Below, one piece after another: positions 1 through 10,155 of a stretch of 64,000 bases of DNA (its first letter is position 1; the number at the start of each line of letters is the position of its first letter). The stretch spans positions 1,972,332 to 2,036,331 of the forward strand of contig CAWJJM010000012.1 of NCBI GenBank assembly GCA_963843275.1, in the 5' to 3' direction. Made by a program: the position numbers and the translations under genes. The notes beneath the pieces were generated by a model, which was given only the letters and a program-made list of their open reading frames with translations, was not told where the DNA came from and searched no databases. Source of the DNA: CAWJJM01 sp963843275 (GTDB taxonomy: Bacteria > Acidobacteriota > Thermoanaerobaculia > Multivoradales > JBCCEF01).

Positions 1-819
1 TCGTGGGACGAGTGGCGGCGCGCCATGGAGGCGATGCGGCGGGCCGGCCGCCCCGGCACCTACCCGATCCTGCTGCCGCTCGACGAGTGGCCGCAGCCGG
101 TGCTGCTGGCGCTGCAGGCCGGCGCCGACCTGCTCGCCGACGGCGGCCGCCACGCCGACTTCCGCTCCCCCGCCTTCCGCCGCGCCTTCGCCTTCTACAC
201 CGGCCTGTTCGCCGACGGGCTGGCGCCCTCGCTCGACGCCTCCGGCCTCGCCAACCTCTACCAGCAGTTCGCCGACGGCACCTACGCCAGCCTGATCACC
301 GGGCCGTGGAACCTCGGCGAGTTCCGCGACCGGCTGCCGGCGGCGCTGCAGGACCGCTGGTCCACCGCCCCGGTGCCGCCGCCCGAGCCCGGCATGGAGT
401 ACCCCGGCGCGTCGCTCGCCGGCGGCTCGAGCCTGGTGGTGTTCCGCCGCTCGGAACGGCCGGACGCGGCCTGGGCGTGGATCGAGTACCTGTCGGCGCC
501 CGCGCAGCAGGCGCGCTTCTACGAGCTCACCGGCGACCTGCCCTCGCGCCCCACCGCCTGGGAGACCACGCGCCTCGCCGGCGACCCCAAGGCGGCCGCC
601 TTCCGCGTGCAGCTCGAGCACGTCGTGCCCACCCCCAAGGTACCGGAGTGGGAGCAGATCGCCACCCGCATCATGCAGGCCGGCGAGCAGGTGGCGCGCG
701 GCGGGCGCGACCTCGACGCGGCGCTGGCCGCCCTCGACGCCGACGTCGACGCGATGCTGGCCAAGCGGCGCTGGATGCTCGACCGCGCCGCGGCGGCCGC
801 CGGGGAGGACGCCCGGTGA
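1..819 (+). CDS. ABC sugar transporter substrate-binding protein (partial, 5' end outside window)
   Basis: C-terminal 272 residues of a family-1 extracellular solute-binding protein. The reading frame is open from base 1, so the signal peptide and N-lobe lie outside the window. Recognisable family features are an aromatic-rich ligand region (Leu-Pro-Leu-Asp-Glu-Trp-Pro near the start, a GPWNLGEF stretch at about residue 102) and a C-terminal helix ending just before the permease. The protein would capture an oligosaccharide in the periplasm and hand it to the two permeases that follow. Its stop codon overlaps the GTG start of the next gene (GTGA), which indicates translational coupling. The downstream GH94 phosphorylase and GH1 enzyme suggest a beta-linked gluco-oligosaccharide such as cellobiose. 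The substrate is inferred from context, not read from the protein. Confidence 0.85.
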   Translation, partial: SWDEWRRAMEAMRRAGRPGTYPILLPLDEWPQPVLLALQAGADLLADGGRHADFRSPAFRRAFAFYTGLFADGLAPSLDASGLANLYQQFADGTYASLITGPWNLGEFRDRLPAALQDRWSTAPVPPPEPGMEYPGASLAGGSSLVVFRRSERPDAAWAWIEYLSAPAQQARFYELTGDLPSRPTAWETTRLAGDPKAAAFRVQLEHVVPTPKVPEWEQIATRIMQAGEQVARGGRDLDAALAALDADVDAMLAKRRWMLDRAAAAAGEDAR

Positions 820-1715
820 CGGCGCGCGGCGGCTCGCGCGCCGAGACGCGCGCGGCGTGGATGCTCGTCGGGCCGGCGCTGGCCGCCATCGCCGCCTTCT
901 TCGCCCTGCCGTTGGCGGCGGCGCTGGTGCTGTCGCTGACCGACTTCGACATCTACGCGGTCGCCGACCTCGGCAACGCCCGCTGGGCGGGGCTGGGCAA
1001 CTACGCCCGCCTGCTCGCCGACCCGCTGTTCTGGAAGGTGCTGCGCAACACCCTGGTGTTCGTGGCGGTGGGCGTGCCGCTGACCCTGGGCGCGGCGCTC
1101 GGCGGCGCCCTGCTGCTGCACTCGCCGCTGGCGCGGCTGCGCGGCCTCTACCGCACGGTCTTCTTCGCCCCGGTGGTGACCACCCTGGTGGCGGTGGCGG
1201 TGGTGTGGCGTTACCTCTACCACGTGCGCTACGGGCTGATCAACCAGTTCCTCGGGCTCCTCGGGCTGCCGGCGGTCGACTGGCTCGGCGACCCGGCCTG
1301 GGCGATGGTGGCGATCAGCGTGCTCGCCGCCTGGCGCCTGTTCGGCTACGGGCTGGTCATCTTCCTCGCCGGGCTGGAGGCGATCCCCGAGTCGCTCTAC
1401 GAAGCGGCGCGGATCGACGGCGCCGGCGCCTGGCGGCGGCTGGTCGACATCACCCTGCCGTCGCTGCGGCCGACCGCCGTCTTCGTCGCCGTGCTGGTGA
1501 CGGTCAACGTCTTCCAGATCTTCGCCGAGCCCTACGTGATGACCCGCGGCGGGCCGCTCCACGCCACCACCTCGATCACCCTGCTGATGTACGAGCAGGG
1601 CTTCCGCTGGTGGAACATGGGCAACGCGGCGGCGATCGCCTTCGTCCTCTTCGCCCTGATCGTGGTCACCACCGGGCTGCAGGTCGGGCTGCGGCGGCTG
1701 GGGGGCCGGCGGTGA
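816..1715 (+). CDS. ABC sugar transporter permease, MalF/UgpA type
   Basis: 299-residue inner-membrane permease starting at the GTG that overlaps the stop of the binding-protein gene. It has about six hydrophobic segments and the cytoplasmic EAA loop, read as EAARIDGAGAWRRL, which contacts the ATPase. The motif is followed by the usual Pro-Ser-Leu-Arg-Pro. Length and layout are normal for the MalF-like half of a family-1 carbohydrate importer. It overlaps the next permease by four bases (GTGA), so the two permeases are probably made in a fixed ratio. Neither permease has frame damage, unlike most of the later genes of the locus. The matching ATPase is probably the - strand gene at 11.5-12.6 kb, although MsmK-type ATPases often serve several importers. 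Confidence 0.9.
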   Translation: MTARGGSRAETRAAWMLVGPALAAIAAFFALPLAAALVLSLTDFDIYAVADLGNARWAGLGNYARLLADPLFWKVLRNTLVFVAVGVPLTLGAALGGALLLHSPLARLRGLYRTVFFAPVVTTLVAVAVVWRYLYHVRYGLINQFLGLLGLPAVDWLGDPAWAMVAISVLAAWRLFGYGLVIFLAGLEAIPESLYEAARIDGAGAWRRLVDITLPSLRPTAVFVAVLVTVNVFQIFAEPYVMTRGGPLHATTSITLLMYEQGFRWWNMGNAAAIAFVLFALIVVTTGLQVGLRRLGGRR

Positions 1716-2533
1716 AGCGGCGGCTCGCGGCGTGGGCGGTCAACGGGGGGCTGGCGCTGTTCGCCCTGGCCACCGCCTTCCCGCTGCTGTGGATGCTGTC
1801 GGCGTCGTTCATGGTGCGCGGCGAGGCGATGTCGCTGCCGCCGCCGCTGCTGCCGTCGGCCCCCACCCTGGCCCACTACCGCGACCTGTTCTCCCGCCTC
1901 GACCTCGAGCGGGCGCTGGCCAACACGCTGCTGCTGTCGGTGGCGATCACCGCCATCTCGCTGACCTGCAACGCGGCGGCGGGCTATGCCTTCGCCAAGC
2001 TGCGCTTCCGCGGCCGCGACCGGCTCTTCGCCGTGCTCGTCGCCACCCTGGTGGTGCCGCCCCAGGTCACCGTGCTGCCGCTCTTCCTCGAGGTGCGCAG
2101 CCTGGGGCTGGTCAACTCCTACGGCGGGGTGATCGTCGCCGGCATCGCCACCGTCTTCGGCATCTTCCTGGTGCGCCAGTTCGCCCTCGCCATCCCCGAC
2201 GACCTGCTCGATGCGGCGCGGGTCGACGGCGCCTCGGAGCTGCGCATCTTCGCCACCGTGGTGCTGCCGCTGCTGCGCCCGATCCTGCTGACGCTGGGCG
2301 TGTTCACCTTCCTCAGCGCGTGGAACGACTTCATGTGGCCGTTGATCGTGCTCACCGACGAGTCGAAGTACACCCTGCCGGTGGCGATCGCCAACCTGTC
2401 GGGCGAGCACGTCCAGGACACCGAGCTGATGATGGCCGGCGCGGTGGTCACGGTGGCGCCGGCGGTGCTGCTCTTCCTGGCGCTGCAGCGCCACTACGTC
2501 CGCGGCATCCTGATGGGAGGGGTCAAGGAATGA
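1712..2533 (+). CDS. ABC sugar transporter permease, MalG/UgpE type
   Basis: 273-residue partner permease with a GTG start inside the stop of the MalF-like gene. It has six predicted membrane segments and the EAA-loop motif DAARVDGASELRIF followed by VVLPLLRP, the ATPase contact site. With the preceding permease it forms the heterodimeric channel of a carbohydrate importer. The next gene's ATG overlaps its stop (ATGA), so the enzymatic genes appear to be co-transcribed and coupled to transport. The frame is intact, the length is normal for the family, and composition matches its neighbours. Confidence 0.9.
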   Translation: MKRRLAAWAVNGGLALFALATAFPLLWMLSASFMVRGEAMSLPPPLLPSAPTLAHYRDLFSRLDLERALANTLLLSVAITAISLTCNAAAGYAFAKLRFRGRDRLFAVLVATLVVPPQVTVLPLFLEVRSLGLVNSYGGVIVAGIATVFGIFLVRQFALAIPDDLLDAARVDGASELRIFATVVLPLLRPILLTLGVFTFLSAWNDFMWPLIVLTDESKYTLPVAIANLSGEHVQDTELMMAGAVVTVAPAVLLFLALQRHYVRGILMGGVKE

Positions 2534-5500
2534 GGCACCGTCGCGCCGCCCTGCTGGCCACCCTCGCCCCCGCCCTGCTCGCGCTGGGGGCGAGCGGCCC
2601 GCCGGCCGCCCTCACCGACCCCGCCGCCTGGGAGGCGGCGCCGGCCGAGGGGGTCGAGCTCCACCTCGCCGCGACCACCGGCCCCGCCGGCGGTCCGGCG
2701 CTGCGCCTGGACTGGGACTTCCACGGCCACGGCGGCTGGGCCGCCGCCCGCCACCCGCTCGACCTCGTGCTGCCGCCGAGCTGGGAGCTGCGCTTCGCGC
2801 TGCGCGGCAGCGGGCCGGCCAACAAGCTCGAGGTCAAGCTGATCGACCCGTCGGGCGAGAACGTCTGGTGGCACGTGCGCCCCGCCGCGGGCTGGCCCGA
2901 GGACTGGACACCGGTGCGCATCCGGAAGCGCCAGGTGAGCTTCGCCTGGGGGCCTGTCGGCGGCGGCGAGCCCGAGCGGCTCGGGGCGCTGGAGCTGGCG
3001 GTCACCGCCGGCGACGGCGGCCGCGGGTCGCTGGAGATCGCCGGCCTCGAGCTGGTGCCCACCGAGCCGCCACGACCGCCCGCCGGACCGCCCACGGCGG
3101 CGGCCTCGAGCGCCGCGGCCGGCCATCCCGCGGTGGCCGCCCTCGACGCCGACCCGGCCACCGCCTGGCGCCCCGCGGGCGACGGCGCCGCCGCCCTCAC
3201 CGTCGACCTGCGGGGCGACGTCGAGCTCGGCGGCCTCACCTTGCGCTGGGAGCCGGGGCGGGCGCCGTCCGCCTACGGCGTCGAGCTGTCGCGCGACGGG
3301 ACGAGCTGGGAGACGGCGCGGCCGCCCGACCCGGCCGGCGCCCCGGAGAGCCACCTGCCGCTGCCCGACGCCGAAGCGCACTGGATCCGCCTCACCCTGC
3401 CCGCCGGCGCCTGCGCGGACGGCTGCGGCCTCGCCGAGCTGGTGGTGCGCCCGCTCGCCTTCGGCCGCTCGCCGAACGACCTCTTCGCCGCCCTGGCCGC
3501 CGAGGCGCCGCGCGGCGCCTACCCGCGCGGCTTCTCCGGCGAGGCGGTCTACTGGACGGTGGTCGGCGTCGACGGCGACCCGGAGGAGGTGCTGTTCTCC
3601 GAGGACGGCGCGGTCGGGCTGGGGACGGAGCGCCCGGCGCTCGAGCCCTTCCTCTCCACCGGCGGGCGCCTGTGGAGCTGGGCCGACGTCGATGTCGACC
3701 GCACCCTGCTCGACGGCGACCTGCCGCTCCCGGAGGCCGCCTGGCGGCTGCCCGGCGCCCGCCTCGAGATCGCGCCGGTGGCGACCGGGCGGTCGGGGGC
3801 GTCGACCCTGCGGGTGCGCTACCGGGTCGTCAACTCCGGCGCCGACCGCCTGCGCGGCCGCCTGCTGCTGGCCGTCCGGCCGTTCCAGGTCGACCCGCCG
3901 GTGCAGTTCCTCAACCTCGCCGGGGGCGTCGCCGCCGATCCGGCGGCTCGCCTGCGACGGCGACCTGCTGGCGGTCGACGGCACCCCGCGGGTCGCGGCG
4001 TCGCCGGCCGCCGACGCCTGCGGCGCCGTCGCCTTCGAGCGCGGCCGGCTCCTCGACGCGCTGCGCGCCGGTCGCGTGCCGGCGGCGGCGGCCGTGGACG
4101 ACCCCACCGGCTTCGCCGCCGGCGCCCTCGCCTGGGACCTCGACCTCGGCGCCGGGGGACGCGACCGAGGTGATCGTCGCCGCGCCGCTCTCGGCGCCGC
4201 CCGCCGCCGCGGCGCTGCGGGCGGCCGCCGGCGAGCCCTTCGCGACGCTGCGCGAGGCGGAGCGGCGGCGCTGGCGCGCCCTGGTCGACACCGTCGGCCT
4301 CGACCTGCCGCCCGCCGCCGACCGGCTGACGTCCGCGCTGCGCTCGAGCCTGGCCTGGATCCTCATCCACCGCGACGGCCCCGCCATCCAGCCCGGCTCC
4401 CGCGCCTACGCCCGCTCGTGGATCCGCGACGGTTCGCTCACCGGCACCGCGCTGCTGCGCCTCGGCCACGGCGACGTGGCGCGCGACTTCGCCGAGTGGT
4501 TCGCGGGCTTCCAGTACCCCGACGGCAAGGTGCCCTGCTGCGTCGACCGCCGCGGCGCCGATCCGGTGGTCGAGAACGACAGCCACGGCGAGCTCGTCCA
4601 CCTGATCGCGGAGGTCTTCGCGACCACGGGCGACCGGCGCTTCGCACACCGCATGCTGCCCCACGTCCAGGCCGCCCTCGACGCCATCGAGGCGCTGCGC
4701 CAGCAGCGTCGGACCCCCGCCTACCGGGAGCCCCCGAACCTCGCCTTCTGGGGCCTGTTGCCGGAGTCGATCAGCCACGAGGGCTACTCCGCCCACCCCG
4801 TGCACTCCTACTGGGACGACGTGTGGGCCTACCGCGGGCTCGACGACGGCGTGACCCTGGCGGCGGCGCTGGGGCGCCGCGACCTCGCCGCCGAGTGGGC
4901 CCGCCGGCGGGACGAGCTGCGCGCCGACCTGCTGGCCTCGATGGCCCGGGTGCGCGGGCGCGACCGCCTGCGCTACCTGCCGGCGAGCGCCGACCTCGGC
5001 GACTTCGATCCCACCTCGACGACCGTCGCGCTCGACCCCGGCGGACTGCTCCCGTTCCTTCCGCCCGGCGCCGTCGTCGCCACCTTCGAGCGCTTCTGGG
5101 ACGAGTTCACCGCCCGCAGGAACAGCCTCCGCGAGTGGGACGCCTACACCCCCTACGAGATCCGCAACGTCGGCGCCTTCGTGCGCCTGGGCTGGAAGGA
5201 CCGCGCCCACCAGCTCCTCGCCGCCTACCTCGCCGACCAGCGGCCGCCGGAGTGGAACGGCTGGCCGGAGGTGGTGACCCGGACCTACCGGGAGCCGCGC
5301 TTCCTCGGCGACCTGCCGCACGGCTGGGTCGCCTCCGACTTCATCCGCTCGGTCCTCGACCTCGTGGCCTACGACGACCGCGGCACCGGGCGCCTGGTGC
5401 TCGCAGCCGGAGTGCCGGCCGGCTGGCTGGACGGCGACGGCGTCGGGGTGCGCGGGCTGGCGACCCACGAGGGGTCGCTCACCTACCGCCTGGAGCGGCA

Positions 5501-5711
5501 CGGCGGGGGGGTCCGGTACCGCGTCGAGCCCGGGCTGGCGGCGCCGCCCGGCGGCATCGTGTTCACCTGGCCCCTCGCCGACCGCGCCGACCACGCCGTG
5601 GTCGACGGCCGGCCCCACGACCTCGAGCCCGACGGGACGCTGCGCGTCCCCCGGCCGCCCCGGGAAGTCGACCTGTTGCCGGCGGGCGGCGGCAGCGGAG
5701 GAAGCCGATGA
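2530..5711 (+). CDS. Secreted discoidin-domain, six-hairpin glycosidase-like protein (two frameshifts)
   Basis: About 1059 residues if two extra bases are removed. The order is signal peptide (residues 1-27), a galactose-binding-like beta domain (about 30-175), an F5/8 type C (discoidin) domain (about 185-300), a beta linker and a C-terminal alpha/alpha toroid (about 600-920). The toroid carries conserved-looking acidic and aromatic runs such as SWIRDGSLTG and SYWDDVWAYRG. Proteins of this architecture commonly sit beside GH94 phosphorylases. A role in binding or trimming a glycan is inferred and no catalytic assignment is made. The frame moves 1 to 2 near 3,945 and 2 to 3 at the G-run near 4,155, each equal to one inserted base. 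Protein similarity continues across both breaks. It overlaps the GH94 start (ATGA). Confidence 0.75.
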
Positions 5712-8075
5712 GCTCGACGCGGTACGGCCGCTTCGGCGACGACGGCCTGGAGTACCTGATCGAAACCCCGGACACCCCGCGGCCCTGGGTCAACGTCATC
5801 GCCAACCCGCGGGTGGGGCTGACGGTGTCGGCCACCGGCAGCGGCTTCTCCTGGATCGACAACTCGCAGCTCGCCGTGGTGACGCGCTGGCAGCAGGACC
5901 TCGCGGCCGACCGGTCGGGGCGCTTCCTGTGGCTGCGCGACCTCGACGGCGGCGCGCCCTGGACCCTGGCGCCGTCCCCCGGCCGGCCTCCCTACGACCG
6001 CTACCTGTGCCGCCACGGGCTGGGCTGGACCACCTTCGAGACGGCGCTCGGCGGGGTCGGGGCCCGCTGGACCCTGCTGGTCGACGCCGCCGCGACGGTG
6101 GAGCTGTGGCGGGTGGAGCTCGAGAGCCTCGACGGCCGCCGCCACCGGCTGGCGCTCACCGCCTTCCTGGAGTGGAACTGCGGCGTGGCGCCGGCGCCGC
6201 GCCGCGAGTTCCAGAAGCTCTTCCTCGAGACCGGCTTCGACCCCGCCGCGCGCGCGGTCACCGCCGGCAGCCACATGTGGGACGCCCCGTCGGAGCGCTG
6301 GGGCCACTGGAACCGCGACTTCCCCTTCCGCAGCGCCTTCGCCGCCGCCCAGCCGCTGGCCGCCGCCGAGGGGGACAAGGCGGCCTTCCTGGGCCCGGGC
6401 GGCGACTGGGAGCGGCCGGCCGCGGTGGCCGGCGACGCGCCCTGGCCGGGCCGCTTCGGGCGCCACCAGGACCCGGTCGCGGCGCTGCGCTCGGAGGTCG
6501 AGGTGGCCCCCGGCGCCCCCTTCGCCGGCGGCTTCGTCCTGGCGACCACGCGCGCGCCAGGAGGACCCGGCGGCGCTGGCGCGACGCTTCGCCGACCCGG
6601 CGGCGATCGACGCCGCCCTGGCGCGGGTCGAGGCCGGCTGGCGCGAGCGCCTCGCCGCCCACCGGCTCGAGACGCCCGAGCCGCGCCTCGACCCGGTGCT
6701 GAACGACTGGCTGCGCTACCAGGCGATCTCGTCCCGGCTGTGGGGCCGCGCCGGCTACTACCAGCAGAGCGGCGCCTTCGGCTTCCGCGACCAGCTCCAG
6801 GACTCGCAGGTGTGGTTGACCCTCGACCCCGCCCGCTGCCGCGAGCAGATCGACCTCCACGCGCGCCACCAGTTCGCCGACGGCTCCGTCGTCCACTGGT
6901 GGCACCCGCTGACCGAGCAGGGCCACGTCACCCGCATGACCGACGACCTGCTGTGGCTCGGCTTCGTCACCGCCGCCTACGTGCGCGAGACCGGCGACCT
7001 GGGGATCCTCGACGACCCCGAGCCGTATCTCGACGATCCGGAGCCGCGGCCGCTCGCCGACCACGTGGACCGCGCCTTCGAGCGCGCCTTCCGCCGCACC
7101 AGCGCCCGCGGGCTGCCCTTCATCGGCGGTGGCGACTGGAACGACGGGCTGTCGGCGCTCGGGCTGGAGGAGCGCGGCGAGTCGGTGTGGCTGGGCGAGT
7201 TCCTGGCCGGTCTGCTCGCCGACTGGGCGGAGATCCTGCGCCGGCGCGGCGCGGCCGGGCGCGCCGACGAGCTGGCGGCGCGCGGCGCCGCCTACGCCGC
7301 GGCGGTCGAGGAGCACGCCTGGGACGGTGCCTGGTACCGCCGCGCCACCCGCGACGACGGCACCTGGATCGGCGCCGCGGCCTGCGACGCCGGGCGCATC
7401 TACCTCAACCCGCAGACCTGGGCGATCCTCCACGACGTGGCGCCGCCGGACCGCGCCGCCCGCTGCCTCGACGCCGTCGAGGAGCACCTGGTCACCGACG
7501 CCGGGGCCTTGCTGCTCGCCCCCGCCTACCGCACGCCCGACGAGACGATCGGCTACATCACCCGCTACGCCCCCGGGCTGCGCGAGAACGGCGGCGTCTA
7601 CACGCATGCCGCGGTGTGGGCGCTGGCCGCCGCCGCCAAGGCCCGGCGCCCGGCGCTGGTGGCGCGCCTGCTGGCCGCCCTCGACCCCACCGCCAAGGAC
7701 CCCGACCGCTACGCCGCCGAGCCCTACGTGCTGCCCGGCAACGTCGACGGCCCCGACTCCCCCACCCCGGGCCGCGCCGGCTGGACCTGGTACACCGGCT
7801 CGGCGGCCTGGCTGCCGCGGGTGGTCGCGGAGTGGGTGCTCGGCGTCCGCCCCACCTGGGAGGGCCTGCGCTTCGCCCCCTGCCTGCCGCCCCACTGGCC
7901 ACGCGCCGCGATGCGCCGGCCCTGGCGCGGCGCCGAGCTCGAGATCGAGATCGAGCGCGACGGAACCCTGGGGCCCGACGAGGTCGAGGTCGAGATCGAC
8001 GGCCGCGGGCTCGAGGAACCGGTCCTGGCCGAGCCACCGGACGGCGCAGCCAGGGTGCGGGTGCGCTGCGGCTGA
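5708..8075 (+). CDS. GH94 glycoside phosphorylase (cellobiose phosphorylase-like, one frameshift)
   Basis: Cytoplasmic phosphorylase of about 788 residues after removal of one extra base near 6,555. The N-terminal beta-sandwich opens with the GH94 pattern YGRFGDDGLEYLIETPDTP and a later CRHGLG motif. The catalytic (alpha/alpha)6 barrel has GGGDWNDGLS, whose Asp is the family general acid, and a phosphate-site stretch ITRYAPGLRENGGVYTHA. The C-terminal sheet has WYTGSAAW and a closing beta-strand domain. Family members cleave beta-linked disaccharides with phosphate to yield a sugar 1-phosphate and a free sugar. Cellobiose is the likeliest substrate from the neighbours, but other GH94 specificities cannot be excluded. 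The frame changes 2 to 3 in a CG-repeat and similarity is unbroken across it. It is the last gene of the + strand operon. Confidence 0.85.
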
Positions 8076-8173
8076 GGCCCACCCCGCGCCACCACCGATC
8101 CGCGGAGGCCGCTCCGGGCCCCCACGCGGCGGCCGCCCGCCCGACACGCCACCCGAGCCGGCTGCGGCGCGAG

Positions 8174-8191
8174 GGTGCGGCACGCCGCACC
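8174..8191. terminator. GC hairpin between convergent genes
   Basis: Perfect 7-bp stem GGTGCGG/CCGCACC with a 4-base loop, in the 142-bp gap between the GH94 gene and the convergent beta-helix gene. There is no T-run on either side. It could serve both strands as a factor-assisted terminator. The function is inferred from position. Confidence 0.4.
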
Positions 8192-8217
8192 GCCGGCGGG
8201 CGGTCGCCGCGCCCGGG

Positions 8218-10098
8218 CTACGGCTCCTCGCCGGGCCGGAGGGCGGGAAGCTCGATCCCGGTGACGCCGACCAGGGTCTCCTGGAGGCCCGGCACCGTCA
8301 CCTCGAGTCGCACCCGCAGTCGCGCCGGCAGCTCGGGCGCCACCAGCGCGCGGAACTTCTTCCGCTCGTCCTTGCCGGCCCGCAGCCTGCCCTTGAACTC
8401 GTCGATCCGGGTCACCTGGTCCCCCACGACGAGGCTCACCACCGCGCGGTACGGCCCCTCCACGCCACCCCACGGATGCGCCGTCCAGGTGGCGTCGAAG
8501 GCGCGGCCCGGGAAGACGATCCCCGGCACCTCGAAGTCGACGACGAGACCGGGAAGGAAGAAGCCGCAGCCGAGGCCGCGCACGATCGCGTCGCGCAGGC
8601 AGGCGCACACCGGCGCCGTCGCCGGGACGAACGGAACGGCGCCGGAGATGTCGAGCCGGCAGGGGTCCGGAACGTGGCCCGGCGGCCTGGCCCCCGACGC
8701 CTCGTAGGCCCCGACGTCGACCCGGGCGCCCTGGATCCGCGGGTTCCCGTCGAGGTCCTGGGCGCCGAGCCCACCGCGCGGTGTGTCGTCTCCGGCGTCG
8801 ATCGCCACCGAGCCGGCAGCGAGGTGGAAATCGCCCCCGGCCCCGTCGACGAACGAGGGATCGACGCCGACCAGGTTGGACGCCGGCAGCGAGGAGGGTC
8901 CGGCCGGACCGCCGAGGTCCACGTCGTTGCCGAAGAGCAGCGTGTTGGCGATCCGGGGCGGGCGGGGGGCCGGCGATCCCGGCGCGCCGGGTCCCGGCGC
9001 CACCGCGAGACCGGTCCCCGCCGGATGGCCCGCCACCGTGACGTTGGTCAGGTACGCCGCGCCGGAGGTCCTCCAGCCGATGCCGTCGCCGCTGCCCCGC
9101 GCCACCAACGAGTCGGCCAGCCACACCTGGGAGAAGGCGTCGGCCTCCACGCGGAGCTGGTCGCCGCTGCCGACGCGGTGGTTCCGCACCTCCAAGCGGT
9201 CGACCCGCACGTCGCAGTCCGTGCACGGCTGGGCGACCAGCCAGACGCCGATCCCGCTGGCGCTCGGGGCGCGCACCTCGTCGTCGTTCACCCGGTCCGC
9301 GACGAGGCGCATCCGCGCCCCCTCGGTGGCCTGCAGGTAGAGACCGCCGCCGCCAGCGGAGCGGCCCGCGGTCTCGACGGTGTTGTGGTGGACGTGGTCG
9401 TCCTCCACCACCAGGGTGCCGGTCCCGGTCAGATAGGCGTAGATCCCGGCCCCGCGCAGCGTGGCCATCCCGTCCTCGACCCGATCGATCAGGTGGTTGT
9501 CGAAGACGGTGCTCCGCTGCACGACCACGCGGGCGCCGGCGCCGACGTGGGTGTACAGTCCGGCGCCCTGCGGGACGAGGTCGCTCGGCACGCTCCGCTC
9601 GATGGTGTTGTCGCTCAAGAGGTCGTGCACCAGGTCGATCTCGCAGCTCCCCAGGGCGATCGCCATCACGCCGCCACCGCTGTTCTGGCCGTCCTCCACC
9701 GCCAGGTGGCCGTGGCTCAACGCCAGGTCCGCCACCTCCACCCGGCCGGAGTCACAGACGATCTGCAACGGCCGCCCGGCCCCCCGTCCGTCGACGATGG
9801 TCTCGAAAGAGATCGTGTCCCGCCTCGTGAAGCCCGGCAACCAACCGCCGGTGACACGGAGCGTGCCCGGCGGCGTGCCGATCTCGACGTTCTCCGGGTA
9901 GTTGCCCCTCGCCACCCGCACCTCGTTGGCGCCGGGAGCGGCGAGCGCGGCGTCGACCGCCGCCTGGATGGTGGGGAAAGCGCCCCCCGCGCCCACGGTG
10001 AACACCGCCGCCCCGGCCGGACCGCCGGCCGCGAGCAGACCCGCCGCCAACAGCGACGCCGGCAGCGACCGCCGGCAGCCCCTCGGATGTCGTCGCAT
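8218..10098 (-). CDS. Secreted right-handed beta-helix protein (paralogue A)
   Basis: 626-residue exported protein. I chose the ATG at 10098 rather than an upstream ATG at 10143 because GGAGGAG lies at the proper distance and a signal peptide (cleavage near AGA-AVF) follows directly. Residues 35-430 form a pectate-lyase-like solenoid of short strand repeats with Asn-rich turns. A choice-of-anchor-Q-like segment follows (SNLVGVDPSF, AIDAGDD, DLDGNPR, VDVGAYE). The last 145 residues are a separate domain with conserved cysteines and the motifs LGCGFFLPG and GKDERKK. No catalytic residues could be assigned, so a surface structural or polysaccharide-binding role is as likely as lyase activity. 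It is closely similar throughout to the gene at 12758-14563. Confidence 0.8.
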   Translation of the reverse strand: MRRHPRGCRRSLPASLLAAGLLAAGGPAGAAVFTVGAGGAFPTIQAAVDAALAAPGANEVRVARGNYPENVEIGTPPGTLRVTGGWLPGFTRRDTISFETIVDGRGAGRPLQIVCDSGRVEVADLALSHGHLAVEDGQNSGGGVMAIALGSCEIDLVHDLLSDNTIERSVPSDLVPQGAGLYTHVGAGARVVVQRSTVFDNHLIDRVEDGMATLRGAGIYAYLTGTGTLVVEDDHVHHNTVETAGRSAGGGGLYLQATEGARMRLVADRVNDDEVRAPSASGIGVWLVAQPCTDCDVRVDRLEVRNHRVGSGDQLRVEADAFSQVWLADSLVARGSGDGIGWRTSGAAYLTNVTVAGHPAGTGLAVAPGPGAPGSPAPRPPRIANTLLFGNDVDLGGPAGPSSLPASNLVGVDPSFVDGAGGDFHLAAGSVAIDAGDDTPRGGLGAQDLDGNPRIQGARVDVGAYEASGARPPGHVPDPCRLDISGAVPFVPATAPVCACLRDAIVRGLGCGFFLPGLVVDFEVPGIVFPGRAFDATWTAHPWGGVEGPYRAVVSLVVGDQVTRIDEFKGRLRAGKDERKKFRALVAPELPARLRVRLEVTVPGLQETLVGVTGIELPALRPGEEP

Positions 10099-10155
10099 CG
10101 TCTCCTCCGTGCGTGATGAGCCTCTGACGAGACAGTGGCGCAACCGGCGGCGGCG